Positions 26,413 to 36,851 of a DNA stretch of 64,000 nucleotides are shown piece after piece (within the stretch, counting starts at the first letter, position 1; the number at the start of each line of letters is the position of its first letter). This DNA comes from Strigamia acuminata (Eukaryota > Arthropoda > Chilopoda > Geophilomorpha > Linotaeniidae), in assembly GCA_949358305.1 (NCBI GenBank), contig OX442320.1:746501-810500 (forward strand), read 5' to 3'. The position numbers and the translations under genes were made by a program. The notes under the pieces were generated by a model. The model was not told where the DNA came from. It made no database searches and saw nothing but the letters and a program-made list of their open reading frames with translations.

Positions 26413-28772
26413 GCAGCCGCCCTGAAGGAACCGCATTCATGAAGAAAAGACCGAGCATACTGACTTTCACCATGCCTATATCCCTTGGCAAGAATCCACA
26501 ACGAATCATAGAACCCCTTTTCCCAAATCGAAAATATATTGACTCTTCTGTTAACAATACATTAACATGAACAGGAGCGGGTCCCCTGAAACGAGAAGAT
26601 CCTAGACATACTGCAAAATAACCGGACTCTAACCTGCAACTCGTAATACAAAGAAACGACTAACAATCACAAAAAAAAGAGCTTGTCTCTCCCATAGAGA
26701 TTGACCTGCAGTCAACTTTGGGAAACTGAGACCCCCAACCAATGGGGTCAGTCAACGACAAGACACCACTAAACCACAAATAACCTTAAAGCTAAACTAA
26801 CGAACCGACTTCTCATACACTTCCTTTAAGAGGTAGTTTGAATCCTCAGACAAAATTCGCCCCTAAAGACACCGACTTACGCAAGCACCTGAGCTCAGCC
26901 ATTGATCCATTCAGGAAGCCTGCCAAAGTTGACATCAAACTGAAACGAAAATGCCGCAGAAAGCTAAAGCAGATTCCTATCTAACTAAGCAAAAAACAAC
27001 CAATTCATCGTTGGGACGCCAAGCGACCAACCTAAACAGGCGATCAACTCACGACTTGATGATAAACAACCAGCCAAGCCAGCGACCGTCCACTCAGGCG
27101 GCAACTCACTGCAAAGATAAACTCGTGCCCAATTTCCTTTAAACTAAATATCTTCCACTAGAAAGAACTAAACTAAACTGTGTAATGAACCAAAATAACA
27201 ATTGGAACCAATAATACGCAATGTCAAAGAACACACCCCCAGTCTAACTACACCTGAAAAATCAAGAAAACTGTGCTCACTTTTTAAAAAACAGTTACCT
27301 GTTGACATTGCAGAAAACGAAACCCCTCCCTTAGTGAAATCTTCATTCAAACCTCTCTAGAACTCTCACAACGAGAAGCGGCCACTTAAATTTAAGACAA
27401 GTAACTTCAATCGTGCCCCACCCGACTAGTAGTACAAAATCTTTTCTCAATTTTTTTCCACTACAAGCAGGGCTCTGCTAAACTAACACAAGACAAGCCA
27501 AAAATTTGAATCTAAGAGCGCACAACACATAATTCCTTTTTTTAACGAAAAACTAGGGGTATCCCCTGACACCGCGAATTATCCTCAATGCTTTCTCCTC
27601 ATTCGACCTTCTCTCTGGCTAACATCTCAGCTAAACCTTCCTTCCTATCATAACCCATTTTCTTCCCGACAGAAGAAGAATGCTGCCACGGCGTTTAAAC
27701 CACTAATGCCGGAGCCAGAAAAGGTCGAAAAAAAACAACATCTGTGAATTTCTTTGTGAGAGAAACCCACCTTTTAAAGGTATAAACTATGAATTAACTA
27801 ACCTTTGACTAACTAAGCTTTTATCTCAGAAGACTTCCGCGAGTATCTGATACGCCACTAACCTCAACCCCATGGTCGTGTGACCGTCAGACTCGTCGCA
27901 AAAAGCTCCGAAATCAAACACTAACAAAAAAGGCTAATTACTAATTTCTACTATATCGTCGCCTCTACGTTCTCCTATTGGAAGCTAGCCCAAGGGGACT
28001 CGAAATCACGACTTACTCTTCATTTCTAACCTCTGCCCTTTTCTCTCATGAACCCCAAAAAACTTGTGCACCTGTGTTCAGCCAAAAACACTTGTGCTTC
28101 TCTGCTCAAAACTTTGGGTAGGAGGGGGCGTGAAAACAAGTTGCGATCCACTCAACTTTGATCGCACATCTCCCAATGCTTGACGCATCTGACGAATTAA
28201 CTGACTCAATCTCATGCATAGGCAAAAAGAAACCCGGATCCAAAGGAGGAGAAGACTTCCTTGCACAATCTAAGTACCAAGGCAAAGTTTACTGCCCATC
28301 TCGGACGAGCAATGGACAAGACCGAAAGTTGAACAGTGCTCAGAAGCTCAGGAGAACGTGAGCAACAGGAATTAAAGTATGGTGATGAAGTTCACCCTCT
28401 AAAACCGATTAGCTCCTCGTGTATTGGGTCCAATAACACGAGTGTCCACCAGAGAACCAACACGCCCAAAAAACAGTTCCGTTCCATCCCCCGCGAGACC
28501 GAAACCATGCCCCGACTGACGAGGACCCTCAAGAACTTTACCCCATGCACCTTGAGTAAGTATACGAAACTAAACCAAAAAAAAACGCGTGGCTCTGCCT
28601 AAAAGAGAAAAGAATATAGAATCCCTGGCCCTTTCTCACATCAAGGTTGTTGGACTCGCACCTTGTCACTAAGGGCGAGTGTACCCTGTCCTAGAACAAC
28701 CGAGAAAGTGAAAGAACTCTGCTTCTGGGCTCCTAACCTTTCACTAACCCTAATGCTTGCACAAAAGTGCTT

Positions 28773-28969
28773 GCTTAAGCCTGATAGACTAAACTATCAA
28801 TCGCTTAAGAACCTCTAATTCGCTTAAGCCTGACGGACTTAACTATCATCCGCTTAAAAAACCTCTTATTCGCTTAAGCCTGACGGACTGAACTATCATC
28901 CGCTTAAGACCATCTAATTGCTTAAGCCTGACTGACTTAACTATCATCCGCTTAAGACTCTCTAAATGC
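28773..28969. repeat. About 49-bp tandem repeat, four units, inside element C
   Basis: Units begin GCTTAAGCCTGA at 28773, 28822, 28872 and 28920 (periods 49, 50, 48). Each contains a second CGCTTAAG about 30 bases on, so GCTTAAG recurs in pairs. Noncoding. Confidence 0.8.
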
Positions 28970-29115
28970 TTTTTCTATGGGTTTGTTGGGCCACCGTTAA
29001 CCAACTAAAACCTTTTTCTTTGGGTTTGTTGGGCCACCGTTAACCAACTAAAACCTTTTTTCCAACTCGGGGTTCGACGGACCAACTGTTAACCGACTAA
29101 AGCCCTTTTTCTATT
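28969..29115. repeat. 43-49-bp tandem repeat, three units, inside element C
   Basis: Units begin CTTTTTCTATGGG (28969), CTTTTTCTTTGGG (29012) and a diverged CTTTTTTCCAACTC (29055). The first two share GGGCCACCGTTAACCAACTA. A fourth start is seen at about 29104. Confidence 0.75.
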
Positions 29116-31621
29116 GTTCAGTTCGACTGACTTTGGTTAGCAGTGCAAAATGAACCTATGCAAGTGACCGTTAACTCAACACTCACATGTTAATGCTAAT
29201 TCCCTATCCAACGCGACTCTTGTAACGAGATCTCACATGCTTATCACGTTACACATTGCAACGTCACGAGGCAGCTTTGGGAATTTGAGGGTTGACTGAC
29301 GAATGCCCCGCCCTATCGGCGTACTTCAACAACCTCTCTTTTCTGTTTTGACAAATAAGACTTATCTCTCTTTGGCTCTTTCTAACCTTAATCCGAACCA
29401 ACGGGGCTTATTGTCCTCTTTCTTCTCCTACTGCCACTCTGACTGCAAGGCAATAGGCCTTGGCTCTTTGAACCCCAGTCCCAGAATGTATCCAAGAACT
29501 GAGTGTGGGACAACACTGGAATCCATTGTGAGTGGACTACTTAACTATGCTACAACTAAATTCCCTAAGAAACAAATTCGGAAAACTATCTTAACTTAAA
29601 CCGCAGGAACAACAAGTCTTCAAAAGAGAGAGAAGTGCTGCGTTTCTTTTTCCAAAAATGAAATTCTAAAACATCCTCAAACACTACCTCTCTCGCTGGC
29701 TTTGCTGACCAACCATTGTTCCATTCGTCAACGCGGCACTCTGCTCCGCCAACCGCAAATGGCTAAGCGCCAAATGGGTGCTCGAACAAGCAGGTTAACT
29801 AATCGCACAAAAAAAACCCGAATATGTAACTTTCTATTTCTTATAAAGACAACTTTCAATAAAAAATAAATTTAAAGACTGTTAACCTCTAATATCTAAT
29901 TCTACAACTTTGGAGTCTCGAAAAATGCTCTTACAACCCTGATCTGATCAATTAAGCGCCCTTATACCCCTTCCAACCACACAATGTGCAAGGTGGAGAC
30001 TGCACTTACTAACATCAATTGTCTCGAATTTGAAAGACTGACCCTAATGGACGATCGTTTCACCCTGAACAAGCCCCAACATGCAGTAACTAACTTTCCA
30101 AAAAGGGGGGTACCCACCCAACTGATCTACAAGCGCCCTCGCAAAGACGCTTGGTGGCTGCGAACTTAACAAGCAATTTTCCCCAAAACTCTGAACTAAC
30201 TTATAACTAAAAGGTTTACCCCGAGAAAATAATGACAAACCCAGTAACGCATCCAAACTTCCTAACCAATTGTGAACGCACTAAAACAAAGGTACAACAC
30301 GCTGGAAGTGGGAACATCTACAAATTCTTAGCAGTAACTTCTCAAAAACCTTTTATCACAAACGAGACTGAATGGAGGACTGATTCCTAAATTTCCGCTT
30401 TCTCTAATTAAACAGCTAGTGTGGCTTATCTTATCTCAACCCACGCACAGGTTCTTCTGAAAAACCTCACACACTAACACCTGCTTAAACAATCAACTAA
30501 ATAATACGGAAGTCCCCCAAAATACAATCAAAACGCACTCTTCCATGTGGTCAGTCCACTGAAAGGCTGGCGGACAAACACGGCGGCCATTGAGACGGGA
30601 TCCCTCGCCTCCACTCTCCCACGCAACCCAATATAACTGGCTGAGTGTAGTAGGGGAGAAGGAGCGACCACTCGATTGCCACAACCGAAAGAACAAGCAA
30701 ACGAGCGCGGGACCGCTTCTCATCAGCCTCAAACATGGCCAATCTGCCGTCAGTCAACCTAACAGTTCACAATAGACCTGACCTCAAAACTTAATCAACT
30801 CTTAAAGCTAGAAAGAACTTCAAACACAAGCAAACAAAATTTTAGACTGAGAGAAGTGTCCAAGTGCTTACAGCCTTTCAAAATATTCTAACCAAACTTA
30901 TTTCAAAAATTCAGGAGCGTGGCTCTTTCTCAAATTGCTTGAGCAAGGGGACCATACTCTCAGGTCGCTCCCACGCAAAGCACCGAGTCTGCTCACACAG
31001 TAAAACGTTAAACATAACTGCCTGTATCAACTTCAAAACCAAAAAACCAAACACCGCAAAAGCACCTGGATAAAACTCTCAATCTTAACAAACTTCTTTC
31101 TAAACTAATAAAAGCAAAGCTTGTCTTCTTTCTTTTCTGCCCTGACGGCAGGCGTCCACCTTCCCGTACGACTTGGCGTTAATGCTCAGTTGACTGGAGC
31201 GTGACTTGTTATTTGACTTGTCTGCACCGACCAGCAACCCGCTTGCACCGCTAACTGTCCAGCCGTCTTCATCGTCCTGATGTGCCAACCACATGATGCG
31301 ACCTTGCAACCACAAGCTCCTTGAAGACAATTGCATTGTCCCGCTCAGCTTGACTTGACTCGTACACACCACACTGACACCTCCTGGACAAGCTCAACAA
31401 CAGGAAGGCAAAACTAAATTCTAACTTAATTCAAACAGAAACTCCCCTGCTTTAAGCAGTTATATGGAGTGCAAAACTTAAACGCTAACTTAAATACAAA
31501 AAAGCACACTTCCCCTCCCCCCAGAAGGAACACATCAAAAACCCAGAAAACAGCCCACCAAAAATACACTTTAATAACTAAAAATGTTCTTCTTCTTTCA
31601 GGCTGTAGCTGTTCAACTTGC

Positions 31622-31641
31622 ACATTGCGTTGTGTTTGACT
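31622..31641 (-). promoter_or_regulatory. Shared leader motif ACACAACGC (element C)
   Basis: Element sense AGTCAAACACAACGCAATGT, about 180 nt downstream of the primer site. 19 of 20 bases match A1. It is followed by T-rich sequence, as in A and Pao1. Function unknown. Confidence 0.45.
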
Positions 31642-31823
31642 TGGCAGACTCAGGACGTCAATGGCCGCTCTCACGTGACTCTCTGGCGTGCGCACTTGAT
31701 GCCGGCCGCTCACGGAACCAGCCGTACAAACGAACCAACTGGCACGCACCAACCCACTTGAATCACTTGCTGAACATCCAAATGACCTCTTTTCCATGCG
31801 CGCTGTACACACGTGCACGAAAT

Positions 31824-31841
31824 CCTGGAATCACGGTACCA
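31824..31841 (-). other. Primer-binding site of element C
   Basis: Plus strand CCTGGAATCACGGTACCA ends in CCA 13 bases from the 5' LTR (31855). It resembles the tRNA-His 3' end with changes (ACGGTACCA instead of ACGGCACCA), so the primer tRNA is less certain than for family A. Confidence 0.6.
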
Positions 31842-31854
31842 AAAAACAGCTCCC

Positions 31855-33433
31855 TGTAGCAAACAACCTTGGATCTCACAGGGGAGGACTGGCGAATTGG
31901 TCACCAAACTCTGGAAACCGCCCGAGACTGTATAGTGGTTGATGAAACAAGCTGAAATCCTTTCTCTGAGCCCAAGCCTAACTTGAAGAAGGATTAGGCC
32001 TGACTGCATGAAACTAGGCCTAACTGCATTTAGATGAAGTGATTGGCAAAACCTCTTTAGCTGCTGGGTAAAAATTCTGTGCTCCCAGGGAGGAGGAGAG
32101 CAGGCAAAGCTCTCTACTCACAAGTCATCCTGTTTATTGAAGTAAAATAAACCCAGGAATAATTTATCCAAAGAAGGAGGAAAAACATCAACTGGCTTTA
32201 ATACTTAACAACTGATAACAACTGAGTTGCTTCTTTAGCAACCTACTCTTAACAACTGGTCACCTGATTACAATAAATGTCAGTGACCAAACAATACAGA
32301 TTTGAATAATAACAATAGTGCCAACAAGGTTTCCGTATATAGACAACAGATGTCAAACTTAACATAAATAAAGGCAAAACTTAACCTAACACCTTGAAAA
32401 CAGTATGACCTGTGCAAACAGCACTTCACTTAAACTTAACAGATAATTCAAAGGCTAAAACTAACATTAACTGCACTCAAAACACAATGCTGAGCCCAAA
32501 CCCCAATTGCCACCAAAAGAGGGCGCAAAGTGTCACAAACCTTAACCCGTAACAACCATACAATAACAAAGGTAAAAGCTTAGATTAACAACCCTTAATA
32601 TTGGTAATTTATACAAACAATAACTAGTAAATATTCCCTATGTCCAGGTCTCCTCAAAACCCCAAAAGAAATAATAACAGGGCAACAGTGCAGCACCAAA
32701 TCCAAGATGGCGACCATGCAACTGCTAAAATGACGTGAATGGAGCCAAACAAGGTCGCGAGCGACTCACAGGCCTTCTCAACGATGGATCTTCGTCTTAG
32801 AACGGTCAGTACAGCTTTCCCAGTGCTTGGGCATTGAAACCCGACCAATTCAACTCATTTGCAGGACCCACACGACCACGAGAGGCGTCGCAAGGCGTAC
32901 GCTCACGCCCGACGCTCCCAAACGCTCACAAACGATGTCCAACGCCCATCCAGCGACCCAAGACACCTGTGGACTACCTTAAACACCAATACAAGTTAGT
33001 ATAAATTAAATCACAAGCAAAATAAGCACCAAAAACTACAATTGTGCTTATTTCAGGTTCTTCCCATCTCCCAGTTCACTTGCGCTATGGCGGCCATCTT
33101 GCCGATGCACGCCTATCTCCTTCGCAAGTGAACTGGAAACAGGAGAGAACTTACAAATACTAGAAATAACTCAGAAACGTGAAAAAGACACATAAATTAA
33201 TTACAAAAGACTAAAAACACAACTTTCAAACATTCCAGGTGTGGCAGGCGAAGTGACAACCCTCTTGAACTACCAGGATCGTGACAACAAAGCGGCAAAC
33301 CAACTGGGCATGTCAGATATGTGTTAAAAATCTATCTAAACTTGACAACAAAATTAAAAAGCCTATTCTTTCTTTCAGAAGATGAACAACGTGAAATCTC
33401 CAGATCCTTTTTGTTGCGTTCTTGCTCGCAACA
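31855..33433 (-). repeat. 5' LTR of element C (1579 bp)
   Basis: TGTAGCAAAC...CTCGCAACA on the plus strand, same length as the left LTR. It is followed by the GTTG duplication and the satellite. Confidence 0.93.
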
Positions 33434-34429
33434 GTTGACTTAGCACAAACACCACAAGACCAATGTCTCTGAATGTTCAGAAATAGCGTTTAAACCTTAG
33501 TAGAAGGCTCCAATGTAAGTTTTAGCAACATCCAAGCAATGATTTGGGAGAATAGACTTTTGATCTCATCACAGTTGACTTAGCACAAACACCAGAAGAC
33601 CAATGTCTCTGAATGTTCAGAAATAGTGTTTAAACCTTAGTAGAAGGCTCCAATGTAAGTTTTAGAAACATCCAAGCAATGATTTGGGAGAATAGACTTT
33701 TGATCTCATCACAGTTGACTTAGCACAAACACCACAAGACCAATGTCTCTGAATGTTCAGAAATAGTGTTTAAACCTTAGTAGAAGGCTCCAATGTAAGT
33801 TTTAGCAACATCCAAGCAATGATTTGGGAGAATAGACTTTTGATCTCATCACAGTTGACTTAGCACAAACACCACAAGACCAATGTCTCTGAATGTTCAG
33901 AAATAGTGTTTAAACCTTAGTAGAAGGCTCCAATGTAAGTTTTAGAAACATCCAAGCAATGATTTGGGAGAATAGACTTTTGATCTCATCACAGTTGACT
34001 TAGCACAAACACCACAAGTCCAATGTCTCTGAATGTTCAGAAATAGTGTTTAAACCTTAGTAGAAGCCTTCAATGTAAGTTTTAGCAACATCCAAGCAAT
34101 AAATTTAAAAAAAAAAATTTTGAGCTTATTTCACATTGCAGTTGACTTAGCACAAAGACCACAAGATCAATGTCTCTGAATGTTCAGAAATAGTGTTTAA
34201 ACCTTAGTAGAAGGCTCCAATGTAAGTTTTAGCAACATCCAAGCAATGATTTGGGAGAATAGACTTTTGATCTCATCACAGTTGACTTAGCACAAACACC
34301 ACAAGACCAATGTCTCTGAATGTTCAGAAATAGTGTTTAAACCTTAGTAGAAGGCTCCAATGTAAGTTTTAGAAACATCCAAGCAATGATTTGGGAGAAT
34401 AGACTTTTGATCTCATCACAGTTGACTTA
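33434..34429 (+). repeat. Satellite array 2 (about 7 monomers)
   Basis: Plus-oriented monomers in register with array 1 across element C. The variant order (AATAGCGTT; CCAGAAG with AGAAAC; AGCAAC; AGAAAC; CCACAAGTCC with the 147-bp A-tract class; AGACCACAAGATC) matches six consecutive monomers of array 3 from about 46150. The first four bases are the GTTG duplication of C and the last five the ACTTA duplication of Pao1. Confidence 0.95.
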
Positions 34430-34856
34430 TGTTGCGGTCGGTCAACACGAAAATAGAAGAAATGGGCATTTGCGGTTTGAAATTCCCGCCACTAAGATTT
34501 GATGATCGTATAGCAAAGTACGTACATAAACCGTGCTGGAAACCACAATAATCACTCCCGAATCCATTGTTGCATGAGGAGAAAGCAAACGAGAGCACTG
34601 TTGAAAGGTATCCGAGTGCTTGTTTATCCATAAGCCAGCGGGGAAAAGAGATTAACTACTCCCGACACATTGGAAAAGATGGCGGAAATAAAGTTAAACA
34701 CGAGCTAAAATTCAACAACTTCTTTAATGAACGGTTTGATGAAAACTGAATAAAATACACGAATGTAATTGGCCCTCAAGGGAGCCGCACATGCGCAATA
34801 CCGAAAATGGCACGCGCCAAGCCGATTAGCGGCGAAATACAGACACAAAATTCTCC

Positions 34857-34870
34857 GTTGTCATGGCAAC
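34857..34870. promoter_or_regulatory. RFX X-box-like palindrome in Pao1 LTR
   Basis: GTTGTCATGGCAAC, within a longer imperfect palindrome 34853-34874 flanked by CTCC and GGAG. It fits the animal RFX X-box (GTTNCCATGGNAAC). The counterpart in the diverged Pao2 LTR is GTTTCCATAGCAAC at 56209-56222; the second Pao1 LTR has it at 42674-42687. Confidence 0.5.
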
Positions 34871-35055
34871 GGAGGAAAACGAAATACAGGCAAAGTTGAC
34901 AAATTGTGAAATTAGCACGGATCACAGTTTGAAATATATCAAAATGACCGCAAGAATGCAGTGAATAAAAAAGCTAATCATAACAATTCGATTCAATAAG
35001 TAAAACAATGAAAACGAAGCACAAAACAATGATCGTGTAGCAGACGATCGCAATA

Positions 35056-35084
35056 GCCAATCACAGGCAAGTATGATGACGTAA
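35056..35084 (-). promoter_or_regulatory. CRE-like TTACGTCA with CCAAT box, Pao1 LTR
   Basis: Element sense reads TTACGTCA (35084-35077) and TGATTGGC (35063-35056), 13 bases apart. Pao2 keeps both, TTACGTCA 55995-56002 and TGATTGG 56016-56022, with the same 13-base gap. Likely enhancer or proximal promoter module (inferred). Confidence 0.5.
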
Positions 35085-35617
35085 CCGTAAGATTTGAATT
35101 TAAAATGGCTTTAAAACACAAAATAACATAAGAATTCAGGTTAAAAAACATCGTAAACAAATAGTAAAATCAATTCAATCAATATACATCGTAAACAAAT
35201 TGAAATAAAAACGAATTACCGATAAATTCCAACATGGCGGCCTCGAACGTCATATTGGCGGTAAAACCAGTACATTTGAAATTAGATACACAGAATGTTT
35301 ATAAAAACCACAAAGGAATGTTAAATAAAATTAGGAAATGTTATTTCCTGCACAAAATCACACTATTTATTCAACACAACACTTTGAAATAGATCGTAAG
35401 CCGCACGAACCGAACATTATCGGCCGCGCCCATGCGGTGGCCGACAACGAACGTTCGCACTGACGAAACGAAAACACTTGGGCAATAATAAAGCACACCA
35501 GTCGAAAGAGCAGACAATAATTAGTAGAAAGCAATTGTGAATAGAATTCTTAACAACTCGGAAAGTATAGAACGAAACGTTAGAAGTTCTAACGAAACGA
35601 GACTAGTAATGGAAAAA

Positions 35618-35625
35618 TGACGTCA
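35618..35625. promoter_or_regulatory. Full CRE palindrome TGACGTCA, Pao1 LTR
   Basis: TGACGTCA followed by CGCG, repeated at 43435-43442 in the other LTR and conserved in Pao2 at 49463-49470 (GCGCGTGACGTCA). Candidate CREB/ATF site. Confidence 0.5.
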
Positions 35626-35939
35626 CGCGTGTAGCGTAACTGAACTGCACTTCGACGAATGTACTTAAAAATGCCGAAAATCATGAAAATGCATAAGAAA
35701 TCAATGAGATAAGACACAAAGCTTTGAAAACACTTGAAATAACAGTAAATTAAAATGTAATATCAACACAAAAGACACTAAAATACTGAAAACACTAGAA
35801 AATGTTTTAATAAGATAAAACCTGAAAAGCAATAAATGAAAATATTAGGCAAAAACTCAATTACACTATGAATATTTATTATGACATAAAACACAGTAAT
35901 AAATGCAATTTCAAAAATATTTCCACGTTGTTTGCAACA

Positions 35940-35970
35940 ACGAATTGCCGGCGAAAGGACAGAGAAGGAG
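35940..35970 (-). other. Pyrimidine tract and GCCGGCA box before the 3' LTR of Pao1
   Basis: Element sense reads CTTCTCTGTCCTTTCGCCGGCAATTCGT and then the LTR, only about 30 bases beyond the integrase stop at 36000. A classic polypurine tract is absent. The matching Pao2 sequence is at 49095-49138. Confidence 0.55.
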
Positions 35971-35999
35971 AACCACACAAAAAATTCACAAAAGAAAAA

Positions 36000-36827
36000 T
36001 CACTCAAGTTCTAGGGCTCTCACATGCTTGACTGACCTTTTTAACTCACGTCCATCGGGTAGCACAACTTTTATCACACGGATTTGACCATCCTCACCGG
36101 GAAAAATTTCTTTTATCCTGGCAAGTGGCCAAAAATATGGGTTAGTACCCATTTTTTCTAGAAGCACTATTTGGTCTACTTTAGGGTTTTTGAAGAACTT
36201 ATCACCTTTGGATTCATAAAAATTCCTCAATTGCATGAGGTAACTCTTTTTCCAAATTTTCCAGAACTCCCAAATAAATTGGCGTCGTTTAATGTCCAGT
36301 TTTCTCAAATCGGATTTTTTAATTGCACTCAATTGTTTGTTTATTACGTATTTAGGCATACCTCCGGTTAGAAAGTTTTCAGGTGCCAAAATTCTACCAC
36401 CATCAACACTGTCGGGGACATAACTTAAGGGTCGTGAATTTAGCACTGAACTAATTTCCAGAGCCAAAGTTTGGAGAGTTTCTAAGTCTACGGTGCTGCG
36501 CAACAATGTCTTTCGAAGTTTATCTTTGACAGAGCGGACTAGACGCTCCCACGCTCCGCCCATCCATGGAGAAAGCGGTGGGATGAATGTCCAGAGCACC
36601 CTTTTTTCAGATAGGAATGTTTTCACGTCATTATGACCGATGAGTTTCCCCCATGATTGTAATTCGAGGCTTCCGCGCTCAAACGTCTTACTGTTGTCAG
36701 AGAAAATCTTCCCGGGGTATCCGTGGCGTGCCCCAAATCTTCTCATTGCAAGCAAAAACTTTGGCACAGAAAGGTCCTCTGAAACTTCTAAATGTATGGA
36801 ACGGGTCACCATACACGTGAAAAGCAA
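36000..36827 (-). CDS. BEL/Pao integrase C-terminal part (after in-frame TAG)
   Basis: Continuation of the polyprotein in the same reading frame beyond the TAG at 36852-36854. Open codons actually run from 36851; the first ATG is at 36827. The product is the distal integrase catalytic core plus C-terminal domain. The core residues visible are Asp44 (in FSDNSKTF) and Glu94 (in WMGGAWERLVRSV); the first catalytic Asp lies before the stop. Residues about 175-275 match the BEL/Pao C-terminal DUF5641 region (VDQIVLLEKMGTNPYFWPLARI, then LPDGRELKRSVKHVRALE). Residue for residue it aligns with the uninterrupted Pao2 integrase (47800-49080). The stop is about 60 bases from the LTR. As a separate protein it would lack the zinc-binding domain and one catalytic residue, so it is not expected to work alone. 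Confidence 0.93.
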   Translation of the reverse strand: MLFTCMVTRSIHLEVSEDLSVPKFLLAMRRFGARHGYPGKIFSDNSKTFERGSLELQSWGKLIGHNDVKTFLSEKRVLWTFIPPLSPWMGGAWERLVRSVKDKLRKTLLRSTVDLETLQTLALEISSVLNSRPLSYVPDSVDGGRILAPENFLTGGMPKYVINKQLSAIKKSDLRKLDIKRRQFIWEFWKIWKKSYLMQLRNFYESKGDKFFKNPKVDQIVLLEKMGTNPYFWPLARIKEIFPGEDGQIRVIKVVLPDGRELKRSVKHVRALELE

Positions 36828-36851
36828 GATGTAAACTTTTTTCTTTTCCTT

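Larger units (their letters stand above)
26388..31854 (-). other. Internal region of element C, no gag-pol
   Basis: 5467 bp, A/C-rich on the plus strand (T/G-rich in element sense). Only short open frames occur, none with a recognisable domain. The longest near the primer site is 31426-31818 (minus, 130 codons); it is not collinear with the family A leader frame and reads through the ACACAACGC motif in another frame. Two short tandem repeats sit at 28773-29115. Nothing identifiable was found in 26413-28770 or 29116-31420. Confidence 0.7.
24809..33433 (-). mobile_element. Family C non-autonomous LTR retrotransposon, complete (8625 bp)
   Basis: Two 1579-bp LTRs (24809-26387 and 31855-33433) flank a 5467-bp internal region. 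The 4-bp target duplication GTTG lies at 24805-24808 and 33434-33437, inside the satellite. The primer-binding site next to the right LTR sets the direction right to left. LTR ends in element sense (TGTTGCGAGCAAG...) resemble family A (TGTTGCGAGCACG...), so the families are related. No frame shows gag, protease, RT, RNase H or integrase motifs, although the internal region is long enough for them. The LTRs appear to differ at one position (25872 G, 32918 C), so insertion was recent. Inferred: a non-autonomous element moved in trans. Confidence 0.9.
34430..35939 (-). repeat. 3' LTR of Pao1 (1510 bp)
   Basis: Plus strand TGTTGCGGTCGG...TTTGCAACA. Same length as 42247-43756 at offset 7817. It is homologous but clearly diverged from the interrupted Pao2 LTR (49139-49668 plus 55661-56615). 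Conserved islands are a CRE-like site, a CRE-CCAAT pair and an X-box palindrome. Confidence 0.95.

Noticed and set aside
36000-36827. Separate host gene derived from integrase
   Set aside because: It is in the same frame as gag-pol beyond a single TAG, inside an element with near-identical LTRs, so it is simply the interrupted end of the polyprotein.
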